The notes below the pieces were generated by a model. That model made no database searches. It had not been told where the DNA came from and saw only the letters and a list, made by a program, of their open reading frames with translations. From Pseudorhodobacter sp. PARRP1 (lineage in GTDB: Bacteria; Pseudomonadota; Alphaproteobacteria; Rhodobacterales; Rhodobacteraceae), in the NCBI GenBank assembly GCA_002256245.1, contig NKIU01000001.1, positions 422,222 to 486,221 on the forward strand: a stretch of 64,000 nucleotides of DNA. Reading direction: 5' to 3'. This document shows positions 19,668 to 27,744 of the stretch, one piece after another. The stretch's first letter is position 1. Each line of letters starts with the position of its first letter. The position numbers and the translations under genes are program-made.

Positions 19668-20258
19668 ATGGAGCAATCGCGCGACATCGAGGTGTTGATC
19701 GAACTGATGGCGCGTCTGCCGGGGCTGGGCCCCCGGTCGGCGCGGCGTGCGGTGTTGGCGCTGTTGAAAAAGCGCGGGCCGCTGATGGCTCCGCTGGCGC
19801 AGGCGATGGCGACGGTGGCGCTGACGGCGAAGGATTGCGTGATCTGCGGCAATATCGGCACCGCCGAGGTTTGCCCGATTTGCAGTGACGATGCCCGCGC
19901 GACTGGCGAGATTTGCGTGGTCGAGGATGTCTCGGACCTGTGGGCGATGGAGCGTGGCGGGGTGTTTCATGGCCGCTATCACGTGCTGGGCGGCACGCTT
20001 TCGGCGCTGGATGCGATTGGCCCCGATGAATTGGGCATCCCGCGGCTGGTGGACCGCGCCCGCGATGCGACCGAGGTTATCCTTGCGCTGAACGCCACCG
20101 TCGATGGCCAGACCACCGCGCATTACATCGCCGATGCCTTGGCCGGGCTGGGGGTGCGGATCACCTCGCTGGCGCAGGGCGTGCCGATTGGCGGCGAGTT
20201 GAACTATCTGGACGACGGCACGATTGGTGCAGCCCTGCGCGCACGCCGCCAGTTCTGA
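19668..20258 (+). CDS. recR: Recombination mediator RecR
   Basis: A 196-residue protein of the RecFOR gap-repair pathway. It has the helix-hairpin-helix [11 protein letters not shown], the four-Cys zinc finger [16 protein letters not shown] at residues 57-72, and a Toprim domain ([12 protein letters not shown]). It forms a ring clamp that loads RecA with RecO. Last gene of the dnaX operon. Confidence 0.96.
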   Translation: MEQSRDIEVLIELMARLPGLGPRSARRAVLALLKKRGPLMAPLAQAMATVALTAKDCVICGNIGTAEVCPICSDDARATGEICVVEDVSDLWAMERGGVFHGRYHVLGGTLSALDAIGPDELGIPRLVDRARDATEVILALNATVDGQTTAHYIADALAGLGVRITSLAQGVPIGGELNYLDDGTIGAALRARRQF

Positions 20259-20354
20259 ACGACTTTAGCCGGCTTTCACAACCATTCCGCGCTTTCGCCG
20301 CATTCTCGCCGTATTCCGACATGTAACTGCACATGTCCAATCACGGAGAGTGTC

Positions 20355-20555
20355 ATGGCCGTTGTTTCAATGATTGCAGGCGGAATGCTGGGATTTCTCT
20401 CGGCGCTGTTTAGTCTTGTGGCGTTGAATGTCAGCTGGATGACCGCCCTGGGGTTGTGGAGCGGGGTCGCCTGCGTTGTCGCCGTCGTCGTGCTGGGCTA
20501 TGCGATGTGGCCGCGCCGCGCAGCCACCGAGGTGCGGCGGACGGAACACGCCTAG
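20355..20555 (+). CDS. Small two-helix membrane protein
   Basis: Sixty-six residues with two hydrophobic segments (about 5-28 and 30-52), then a basic tail (PRRAATEVRRTEHA) that should face the cytosol. GGAGAG lies before the ATG. I do not recognise the family. A weak hairpin with a run of T follows the stop at about 20548-20570. It lies 97 bp after recR and may be separately expressed. Confidence 0.65.
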   Translation: MAVVSMIAGGMLGFLSALFSLVALNVSWMTALGLWSGVACVVAVVVLGYAMWPRRAATEVRRTEHA

Positions 20556-20574
20556 TCCGTAATTTTTTCTTGAT

Positions 20575-20649
20575 CTGTGGCCAGAATCGCCCATATCAAA
20601 GAGTGCGACGTTGACTCTCTGCGATCTCTGTCTCCGATTTCGGCCACAG
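20575..20649 (+). promoter_or_regulatory. Structured 5' leader of cspA
   Basis: Imperfect 15-bp arms at 20575-20589 and 20635-20649 (13 of 15 match, CTGTGGCC core) enclose an inner AGAGT/ACTCT stem. It starts about 145 bases before cspA. Long structured leaders act as temperature sensors in cspA mRNAs of other bacteria; that this one does so is inference. Confidence 0.45.
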
Positions 20650-20719
20650 CATTCGACAAAGGCTGACTGCGCCAAGCCGCCGCAATCTCGCGGGCGGCAC
20701 CACTAAAGGAGACATCACG

Positions 20720-20926
20720 ATGGCTAAGGGCACCGTGAAATGGTTCAATGAGACCAAAGGTTTTGGCTTTATCGCCCCGGAAGGCGGCAAGAAGGACGTG
20801 TTCGTGCACATCTCGGCGCTGGAGCGCGCTGGTCTGCGCTCGCTGAAAGATGGTCAGCCGGTGACGTTCGATATCGAAGCAGGCCGCGATGGCCGCGAAT
20901 CGGCAACCAACCTGGCATTGGCCTGA
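20720..20926 (+). CDS. cspA: Cold-shock protein, CspA family
   Basis: A 68-residue OB-fold RNA/DNA chaperone. Both nucleic-acid motifs are present: KGFGFI (RNP1) and VFVHI (RNP2). AAAGGAGA precedes the ATG. Two features outside the gene matter: the folded leader upstream and a terminator downstream, so it is a single transcription unit. Confidence 0.95.
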   Translation: MAKGTVKWFNETKGFGFIAPEGGKKDVFVHISALERAGLRSLKDGQPVTFDIEAGRDGRESATNLALA

Positions 20927-20956
20927 ACCGGTCAGCCAAACGGCTGGATGAATTTG

Positions 20957-20988
20957 AAAGGGGCGCATCCATGATGCGCCCCTTTTCA
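20957..20988 (+). terminator. Terminator after cspA
   Basis: 12-bp arms (20957-20968 and 20974-20985) around CCATG, ending in TTTT. Confidence 0.85.
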
Positions 20989-21077
20989 TCGCTAGATAGC
21001 GGTCTTCGCCCGGCGCAATCTGATCGCGGCTGTCGATCAGATGCCGCCTGATCGCCAAATCACATCAGGCGCCCAAA

Positions 21078-21512
21078 TTACATCAAACGCATCGCAAGCC
21101 GGTCGCGCAAGGCGTGTTCAAACCCAACCCGCAGCGAAATGCCCGAGGTCGGCGCGCGCAGCACCACAGCCTCACCACGATCTTCAGGAAACTCTTGCGC
21201 CGCACAGTCCTTCGACAGCAAAATGATCGGGACCCGCCGCGCCACATCCGCCAGCAACGCATGTGCCCGGCGACCTGCCGCCAATCCGCCAAAACCATCA
21301 CAGTCGATCACGCACAGACCATAGCCTGCGGGGTCTTCGATGACCGCTTCAAGCCCGACGAAAAGATCATCCGCCATCTCAACCTTGCCACCAAGGCCCG
21401 CCAACCGATGCGGCAATGGCCCACCCTCTGCGCCTTGGCTGACCAGCATGACGCGAATACCAAGCCCGACAGGCGAGGCGCTGTGTTGCTCTAGTGACCG
21501 GATGATTTGCAC
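21078..21512 (-). CDS. Receiver-like protein without output domain
   Basis: A 144-residue protein that folds like a degenerate response-regulator receiver: IRVMLVSQGAEGG (beta1), GLCVIDCDGFGG with a possible phospho-acceptor Asp, VPIILLSKD (beta4 and near-conserved Lys) and VVLRAPTSG. The acidic pair expected after beta1 is missing. The start GTG at 21512 is chosen for its GAGGGGA site; ATG at 21530 is possible. Its partner is unknown. It is divergent from the esterase gene. The assignment is a sequence impression. Confidence 0.5.
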   Translation of the reverse strand: MQIIRSLEQHSASPVGLGIRVMLVSQGAEGGPLPHRLAGLGGKVEMADDLFVGLEAVIEDPAGYGLCVIDCDGFGGLAAGRRAHALLADVARRVPIILLSKDCAAQEFPEDRGEAVVLRAPTSGISLRVGFEHALRDRLAMRLM

Positions 21513-21691
21513 GATTGTTCCCCTCAACATGGCAGCGGTCGATGATTTATCTGAGTTAACCTTGAACGAGTGTTGCGGCGGAATTGGGTAGGCAATGCGA
21601 CATTCTTTGCTGAATTGTGGCGGTGATTGGGCGTTGAACCCCCGGGCTTTGCCCGCCATGATCGCGGTTGAACCACCGGGATTTGTTCATC

Positions 21692-22627
21692 ATGCCAGCG
21701 CCAGATTACCAAAGCCTTATCGACGCCGCGACCTGGGGCTTTATCCGCGACACCGACGCCTGCTATCCGCCCGACACCGCCAGCATGGGCATTGCCGATC
21801 AGCGCCGGATTTATGATGCGATGTGCGCGCATTTTCAGCGCGGCTATCCGCCGGGGGTTGTGTCGGAAGATCGCATGATTTCAGGGGTTTCGTGCCGGAT
21901 CTATCCGGCCCCCAAGTCTTCGGAAGTCGCGCCGACCGTGATCTTTCTGCACGGCGGCGGCTATGTGGTGGGCGGTTTGCACAGCCATGACGACGTTTGC
22001 GCCGACATTCGCGCGGCGACCGGGTTGCAGGTGGTGGCGGTTGATTACCGCCTGTCGCCCGAGCATCTGCACCCCGCAGCCTTCGACGATGCCCGCGCCG
22101 TGGTGCAGGCGGTGGATGGCCCGGTGGTGCTGGTGGGTGATTCGGCGGGCGGCAACCTTGCGGCGGCCGTCAGCCATGCGCTGCGCGGTGATGCGCGGAT
22201 TTTGGGGCAGGTGCTGATCTATCCGGGCCTGGGTGGTGATCGCAGCAAGGGCAGCTACCAGACCCATGCCTTCGCGCCGATGCTGACGCTGGCGGATGTG
22301 GAATTTTACGCGGGCATCCGACACGGCGGCATAGAAGTGCGCGGCGATGCCACCGTCGCCCCCTTGCAGGACAGCGACTTTTCGGGCCTGCCGCCCACCG
22401 TCGCCATCGCCGCCGAATGTGATCCGCTGGCCGATGATGCGCACGCCTATGCGCGCGCGATCCGCGCCGCGGGCGGGCGGGCGATGGCCTTCACCGCGCC
22501 GGGGATGGTGCATGGCTACCTGCGCGCCCGCGCCAGCGTGCCACGCGCCGCCGCCTCTTTCACCGAAATCTGCAATGCGATCAGCGCCTTGGCGCACGGC
22601 ACCTGGCCTTATGGAGAGCAAAAATGA
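21692..22627 (+). CDS. Alpha/beta hydrolase, hormone-sensitive lipase family
   Basis: A 311-residue carboxylesterase. HGGGYVVGG near residue 89 is the oxyanion motif, and GDSAGGN near 150 holds the nucleophile Ser. An Asp (ECDPLADD) and a His (MVHGY) complete the triad. The ATG at 21692 (MPAPDYQ) is chosen; an upstream TTG at 21668 is possible. Its stop overlaps the aldolase start (ATGA), so the two are co-translated. The natural ester is unknown. Confidence 0.88.
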   Translation: MPAPDYQSLIDAATWGFIRDTDACYPPDTASMGIADQRRIYDAMCAHFQRGYPPGVVSEDRMISGVSCRIYPAPKSSEVAPTVIFLHGGGYVVGGLHSHDDVCADIRAATGLQVVAVDYRLSPEHLHPAAFDDARAVVQAVDGPVVLVGDSAGGNLAAAVSHALRGDARILGQVLIYPGLGGDRSKGSYQTHAFAPMLTLADVEFYAGIRHGGIEVRGDATVAPLQDSDFSGLPPTVAIAAECDPLADDAHAYARAIRAAGGRAMAFTAPGMVHGYLRARASVPRAAASFTEICNAISALAHGTWPYGEQK

Positions 22628-23370
22628 ACGCACATGCCAACATCACCCATTGGGCCGAACGCGTCGATCTGGCGGCGGCGTTCCGGTGGAGCGTCAAGCT
22701 GAACCTGCACGAGGCGGTGTCGAACCACTTCAGCCTTGCGGTGAACGCGGATGGCAGCAAGTTCCTGATGAACCCCAACATGCGCCACTTTGGCCGCATC
22801 ACCGCGTCAAGCCTGCTGGAGATCGACGCCAACGATCCCACCACGATGAACCGCCCCGATGCGCCCGACCCAACCGCTTGGGGCCTGCACGGCTCCATCC
22901 ACCGCGCCCTGCCGCATGCGCGCTGCGTGATGCATGTCCATTCGATCCACGCGACGGTTTTGGCCAGCTTGGCGGACAGCTATCTGCCCCCCATCGACCA
23001 GAACTCGGCGATGTTCTTCGGGCGGCAGGTGGTGGATGCCGACTATGGCGGCATGGCGTTTGAGGAAGAAGCCGCGCGCTGCGTGCAGCTTTTGGCCGAC
23101 CCAAAGATCACCACGATGATCATGGGCAACCATGGCGTGCTGATCATCGGCCAATCGGTCGCCGATGCGTTCAACCGGCTGACCTATTTTGAACGCGCCG
23201 CCGAGACCTATATTCGCGCCCTGCAAACCGGCAAGCCCCTGCGCATTCTGTCGGATGCCGTGGCCGAGAAAACTGCTGGCGAATGGGATGCCTACCCCGG
23301 CTATGCCGACGCCCATCTGCGCGAAGTCAAGGCGTTGCTGGATGAAGACGGTGCGAGCTACGCCAGCTAA
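22624..23370 (+). CDS. Class II aldolase/adducin-family protein
   Basis: A 248-residue zinc-dependent aldolase fold related to fuculose-phosphate aldolase and adducin head domains. The metal ligands appear as HVHSIHA near residue 104 and a later His in GNHGVLIIG. The family also includes decarboxylases and dehydratases, so the reaction is not fixed. It is coupled to the esterase gene by ATGA overlap, which suggests an ester is opened and the product further processed. Confidence 0.85.
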   Translation: MNAHANITHWAERVDLAAAFRWSVKLNLHEAVSNHFSLAVNADGSKFLMNPNMRHFGRITASSLLEIDANDPTTMNRPDAPDPTAWGLHGSIHRALPHARCVMHVHSIHATVLASLADSYLPPIDQNSAMFFGRQVVDADYGGMAFEEEAARCVQLLADPKITTMIMGNHGVLIIGQSVADAFNRLTYFERAAETYIRALQTGKPLRILSDAVAEKTAGEWDAYPGYADAHLREVKALLDEDGASYAS

Positions 23371-23374
23371 GGGC

Positions 23375-23417
23375 GGAATTCGCGCGAATTCCGTGCACGA
23401 TTTTCGCGCGAAAATCG
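23375..23417. repeat. Double-palindrome element, copy 1
   Basis: Two perfect palindromes side by side: GGAATTCGCGCGAATTCC (23375-23392) and CGATTTTCGCGCGAAAATCG (23398-23417). It sits between convergent stops. An inverted, slightly altered copy is at 39561-39602. Confidence 0.8.
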
Positions 23418-23418
23418 G

Positions 23419-24252
23419 TTACGCCTGAAAAAACGGTTTCGCTTTCATGCTGGGCGGAACCGCCACGCCCATCCGCGTCAGGATCGACGGGGCCAGCGCC
23501 AACTGGTCCAGCACCACATCCGGGCCGGGCATTTCGCTGTCGCCAAAGTAGTAAAATGCGAAATCCTGCTGCAACTCTCCGGTGCCGCCGTGGTGGCCGC
23601 GTTCGTCTTGGCCGTGGTCTGCTGTCACGATCACCTCATACCCCGCCGCGCGCCAGCGGTGCAGAAACGGCGCCAACATCGCATCCATCACATAGCAGGC
23701 ATGGTCCATTTCCTCGCAATCGTGGAAGAACCGATGCCCCATGCTGTCGAGCGTGCAGGTGTGCAGGATGCCGTAGTCAATCTCCTTCACCTCGGCCAGC
23801 CGCGTCAGTGTGGCAAACAGATCGACGTCCGAGGGCGTCATCTGGTTGATGTTGCCGTATCCGGTCATGGTGTGAAAACGGCCATGGGTGATCGGGCCTG
23901 CGGGTTCATCATATTCAATGTCGCGCACCAGATCGAACGGGCTGCGGTTGAACAGTTCGGACCAGAAGCTGTGGGTGACAGCCCCGGTCTTGCGGCCTGA
24001 CTTGCTAAGTTCCGAGAAGATGTCCGGTTGCTCCAGCCGATACACCGCCTCATTGCCCCAGACCCGGTGCTGTTGCGGCGGAACCCCGGTGTGGATCGAG
24101 GCATAGCAGGAAGCCGAGGTTGAGGGCAGCGTCGCGCGCATCCGCCACACCCGGGCTTCGCCTTGGGCGACGAAGCCTTCAAGGTTGCCGAACAGGCGGC
24201 GCCAGTTGCGATAGGGCACGCCGTCGAGGATGATCAGCAAAAGTTTACGCAT
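23419..24252 (-). CDS. Type I phosphodiesterase / nucleotide pyrophosphatase-like protein
   Basis: A 277-residue alkaline-phosphatase-superfamily hydrolase. LLLIILDGVPYRN holds the first metal Asp, LPSTSASCYASIHTGVPP the nucleophile region (Ser or Thr), and VTADHGQDERGHHG the later metal-binding residues. No signal peptide is seen, so it is probably cytosolic. It lies downstream of the peptide-type ABC operon on the same strand, with a 74-bp gap holding a dispersed element, and may share its transcript. The substrate is unknown. Confidence 0.82.
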   Translation of the reverse strand: MRKLLLIILDGVPYRNWRRLFGNLEGFVAQGEARVWRMRATLPSTSASCYASIHTGVPPQQHRVWGNEAVYRLEQPDIFSELSKSGRKTGAVTHSFWSELFNRSPFDLVRDIEYDEPAGPITHGRFHTMTGYGNINQMTPSDVDLFATLTRLAEVKEIDYGILHTCTLDSMGHRFFHDCEEMDHACYVMDAMLAPFLHRWRAAGYEVIVTADHGQDERGHHGGTGELQQDFAFYYFGDSEMPGPDVVLDQLALAPSILTRMGVAVPPSMKAKPFFQA

Positions 24253-24266
24253 CGCAGTCTCCGTGT

Positions 24267-24310
24267 CCGGCCGAAGGAGCCTCCGGCGGGGATATTTAAG
24301 AACAGGTGAA
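24267..24310 (+). repeat. Dispersed hairpin-GGGATATTT element, copy 4
   Basis: A hairpin around GGAGCCTCC is followed by GGCGGGGATATTTAAG and AACAGGTGAA. The end matches copies at 33241 and 33297 very closely. It separates the ABC ATPase gene from the phosphodiesterase gene. Confidence 0.7.
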
Positions 24311-24326
24311 ATTGCACGGCAGCGGC

Positions 24327-25973
24327 CTAGTTGCCGCCGCTTTCCATTTTGCGCGCGGCGAGGACGCTTTCCAGCCAGCCGAGTTTCATCTCGGGCACCG
24401 AGGACAGCAGAAGGTCGGTGTAGTCATCGTATGGCGGCGTCAGCACATCGGTTTTGCTGCCGTAGCGGACGACCTGGCCGCGATACATCACCGCGATTTT
24501 ATCGGCGATGGCTTTGACCGTCGCAAGGTCGTGGGTGATGAACAGATAGGCTACGCCTTCGCGTTGTTGCAGCGCCAGCAGCAGTTTCAGGATGCCATCG
24601 GCGACCAAGGGATCAAGCGCGCTTGTCACCTCGTCACAGATGATCAGCTTGGGCTTCGCGGCCAGCGCGCGGGCGATGCAGACGCGTTGCTTTTGTCCAC
24701 CTGACAATTCTGCCGGATAACGGTCGATAAAGCCCGCGCCCATCTCGATTTCTTCCAGCAGTTCCTGGATGCGTTTGCGTTTGGCGTCGCCTTTCAGGCC
24801 GAAGTAAAACTCCAACGGGCGGCCAATGATGGTGCCGACGGTCTGGCGCGGGTTCATCGCGGTGTCGGCCATCTGGTAGATCATCTGCAATTCGCGCAGA
24901 TCATCTTTCGTGCGGCTGGCAAGGTCAGCCGACAAGGTGCGGCCCGCGAAGGTGATGCGGCCTTGAGCGGCAGGCAACAGCCCGGTGATCACCCGCGCGA
25001 GGGTGGACTTGCCCGAGCCGCTTTCGCCCACCACCGCCAAGGTTTGCCCTGCCGACAGATCAACCGTGACGTTCTTCAGCACGTCAAAATTGGTGCCCTT
25101 ATACCGCGCGGTGACATTGGCGACCGAAAGCACCGGGGCGCTATCGTCTTTCTCGGCGTGGTCAATCGAGCGCACCGACACCAGCGCCTGCGTGTAGGCC
25201 TGCTGCGGGGCGTTGATGATCTGATCGGTTGTGCCGTATTCCACCTTCTTGCCGCCGCGCAGCACTAGGATATCGTCCGCCACCTGTGCGACCACGGCCA
25301 GATCGTGGGTGATATACAAAGCCGCCACCCCGGTATCGCGAATTGCCGCCTTGATCGCCACCAGCACGTCGATTTGCGTGGTCACATCCAGCGCGGTGGT
25401 CGGCTCGTCAAACACCACGAGGTCGGGCTTGGGGCACAAAGCCATCGCCGTCATCGCGCGCTGCAACTGCCCGCCCGAGACTTGGTGCGGATAGCGGGTG
25501 CCAAAGGTTTCCGGGTTGGGCAGGCCCAGTTTGCGGAACAGATCGACCGCGCGGGCCTCTGCCTCGGCGCGGGTCATCAGTTTGTGGTGCAGGCTGGTCT
25601 CAATCACCTGCTCCATCAGCCGTTTTGCCGGGTTGAAGGCGGCGGCGGCGGATTGCGCGACATAGGTGACTTCACGGCCCCGCAACGACCGCAGATCGCC
25701 CGCGCCAGCCTCGCGGATATCGCGGCCATTGAGCATAATCTGACCGCCAGCCAGCCGCGCGCCACCGCGCGCAAAGGCCATCGCCGACAGCCCGATGGTG
25801 GATTTGCCCGCACCGGATTCGCCGATCAGACCCAGCACGCGGCCTTGCTGCACCGCTACCGAGACGTCATCGACCAGCACGACTTTGCGCGGCGCCTCGC
25901 CCGGCGGATAAGACGTGGCCTCTATCCGCAGGTTCTTGATTTCCAGCAGGTTGGTTTTCACAAGATCAAGCAC
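24327..25973 (-). CDS. Fused double-ATPase subunit of peptide-type ABC transporter
   Basis: A 548-residue protein that joins the two ATPases (DppD and DppF types) in one chain. Walker A is GESGAGKST in the first half and GESGSGKST in the second; each half has its own LSGGQ-like signature (VSGGQLQRAM, LSGGQKQRVC) and Walker B (VFDEPTTALD, CDEVTSALD). Such fusions are common in Rhodobacteraceae oligopeptide systems. It is last of four ABC genes; its start overlaps the permease stop by 8 bp. Confidence 0.92.
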   Translation of the reverse strand: MLDLVKTNLLEIKNLRIEATSYPPGEAPRKVVLVDDVSVAVQQGRVLGLIGESGAGKSTIGLSAMAFARGGARLAGGQIMLNGRDIREAGAGDLRSLRGREVTYVAQSAAAAFNPAKRLMEQVIETSLHHKLMTRAEAEARAVDLFRKLGLPNPETFGTRYPHQVSGGQLQRAMTAMALCPKPDLVVFDEPTTALDVTTQIDVLVAIKAAIRDTGVAALYITHDLAVVAQVADDILVLRGGKKVEYGTTDQIINAPQQAYTQALVSVRSIDHAEKDDSAPVLSVANVTARYKGTNFDVLKNVTVDLSAGQTLAVVGESGSGKSTLARVITGLLPAAQGRITFAGRTLSADLASRTKDDLRELQMIYQMADTAMNPRQTVGTIIGRPLEFYFGLKGDAKRKRIQELLEEIEMGAGFIDRYPAELSGGQKQRVCIARALAAKPKLIICDEVTSALDPLVADGILKLLLALQQREGVAYLFITHDLATVKAIADKIAVMYRGQVVRYGSKTDVLTPPYDDYTDLLLSSVPEMKLGWLESVLAARKMESGGN

Positions 25974-26784
25974 CGCGACCGCCTTTCAGGCTGGTGGTGC
26001 GCGACAGCACCCAATCCGCCACCAAGTTCACCGAGATCGCCAGCGCCGCAATCGCAATCGCCGGGGCCAAGGCGGCCGGAATGCCGTAAACCAGCCCCGC
26101 CGAGTTTTCCTTCACCAAGCCGCCCCAATCCGCCAAGGGCGGCTGCACGCCAAGGCCAAGGAAGGACAGGGTCGAGATGAACAGCACGGCAAAGATGAAC
26201 CGCAGGCCCAGTTCGGCCACCAGTGGCGAAAGCGCGTTCGGCAGGATTTCCGAGAAAATGATCCAGCCGCGCCCCTCGCCGCGCAGACGTGCGGCCTCGA
26301 CATAATCCATCACCGTGATATCGACGGCCACCGCGCGCGACAGGCGGAACACCCGCGTCGCATCAAGGAACCCCATCACGAGGATCAGGTTGATCGTGGT
26401 CACATCCACCGCCGTCAGGATCACCAGCGACAGGATCAGCGTCGGGATTGCCATCAGCAGATCGACAAAGCGCGACAGCGCCTGATCGACCCAACCGCCC
26501 GCCGTCGCCGCCAGAAAGCCCAGCACCGAGCCGGTGACAAACGACAGGATCGTCGAAGCCGTCGCGATGAAAATTGTCACCTGCGCGCCGTAGATCATCC
26601 GCGTCAGCAGATCGCGGCCAATCGAATCTGTGCCCAGCCAATGCGCGGATGAGATCGGGTCCCAGACGCCGCCGACCAGCTCATCCATTTTATAGGGCGC
26701 AATAAGATGCGCAAAGATGGCTATGAAAAAGAAGCCCCCGGTCAGGATCAGACCGATCAGCGCGGAAAGGGGAATACGCCTCAT
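25966..26784 (-). CDS. Peptide-type ABC permease, DppC-like
   Basis: A 272-residue inner-membrane permease with about six helices. The cytoplasmic EAARLRGEGRGWIIFSEILPN loop is the EAA motif contacting the ATPase. It starts by ATGA overlap with the preceding permease and ends within the start of the ATPase. Confidence 0.92.
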   Translation of the reverse strand: MRRIPLSALIGLILTGGFFFIAIFAHLIAPYKMDELVGGVWDPISSAHWLGTDSIGRDLLTRMIYGAQVTIFIATASTILSFVTGSVLGFLAATAGGWVDQALSRFVDLLMAIPTLILSLVILTAVDVTTINLILVMGFLDATRVFRLSRAVAVDITVMDYVEAARLRGEGRGWIIFSEILPNALSPLVAELGLRFIFAVLFISTLSFLGLGVQPPLADWGGLVKENSAGLVYGIPAALAPAIAIAALAISVNLVADWVLSRTTSLKGGRGA

Positions 26785-27737
26785 TTCGGATGCCTCAGTC
26801 TGGGGTTGGCAAGAATAGACACCACATCGGCCAGAATGTTCAGCCCGATATAGACGGCGGCAAAGATCATCCCGCAGGCCTGCACCACCGGCAGATCGCG
26901 CTTGGTGACGTGATCAACCAGATATTGCCCCATGCCGGGATAGACGAACACCACCTCAACCACGACCACGCCCACCACCAGATAGGCAAGGTTCAGCATC
27001 ACCACGTTGACCACGGGCGCAATCGCGTTCGGGAACGCGTGCCGCCAGATCACCGTCAGCGGTGACAGGCCCTTCAATTCCGCGGTTTCAATATAGGCCG
27101 ATTGCATCACGTTCAGAATGGCCGCCCGCGTCATCCGCATCATATGCGCCAGCACCACCATCACCAAAACGATCACCGGCAGAATGACCGCTTGCAGCCG
27201 TTCAAACACCCCCATGCCGGGGAATACCATCGACATGGCGGGGAACCATTGCAGCTTTACAGCCAGAAAATACAGCACCAGATAGCCCGCCACAAATTCC
27301 GGCAGGCTGATCGTCGCCAGCGTCACGCCCGAAATCAACCGATCCGGCCAGCGCCCGTTGTAGCGTGCAGCCAACAACCCCAGCAAAATCGCCAAAGGCA
27401 CAGAAATCAGTGCCGCCCAGAACGCCAGAAACAGCGTATTGCCCAGACGGCTGCCGATAGAGGTGGCGATATCCTCGCCATTGGTCAGCGCCACCCCCAT
27501 ATCTCCGGTCATGAACCCGTAAAGCCAGTGGCCATAGCGCCAGATCACCGGCTCGTTCAGCCCCATTTTCTCGCGCAGGTTCGCGAGCGCCTCGGGCGTT
27601 GCCGATTGGCCCAGCATGGCTTGCGCCGTATCGCCCGGCAAAGCCTCGACGCCGAAAAAGATCAGCGCCGACACCGCCAACATGAGCAACAGACCCAGCG
27701 CCAGCCGCTGGGTCACGAGTTTCACAACCGGATGCAT
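26781..27737 (-). CDS. Peptide-type ABC permease, DppB-like
   Basis: A 318-residue permease. GVEALPGDTAQAMLGQ near the N-terminus is typical of DppB, with the EAA-type loop ETAELKGLSPLTVIWRHAFPN near residue 220. Seven bases after the binding-protein gene, so co-transcribed. The substrate could be a peptide, opine or another small cation; it is not fixed by sequence. Confidence 0.92.
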   Translation of the reverse strand: MHPVVKLVTQRLALGLLLMLAVSALIFFGVEALPGDTAQAMLGQSATPEALANLREKMGLNEPVIWRYGHWLYGFMTGDMGVALTNGEDIATSIGSRLGNTLFLAFWAALISVPLAILLGLLAARYNGRWPDRLISGVTLATISLPEFVAGYLVLYFLAVKLQWFPAMSMVFPGMGVFERLQAVILPVIVLVMVVLAHMMRMTRAAILNVMQSAYIETAELKGLSPLTVIWRHAFPNAIAPVVNVVMLNLAYLVVGVVVVEVVFVYPGMGQYLVDHVTKRDLPVVQACGMIFAAVYIGLNILADVVSILANPRLRHPK

Positions 27738-27744
27738 ACCGCGA

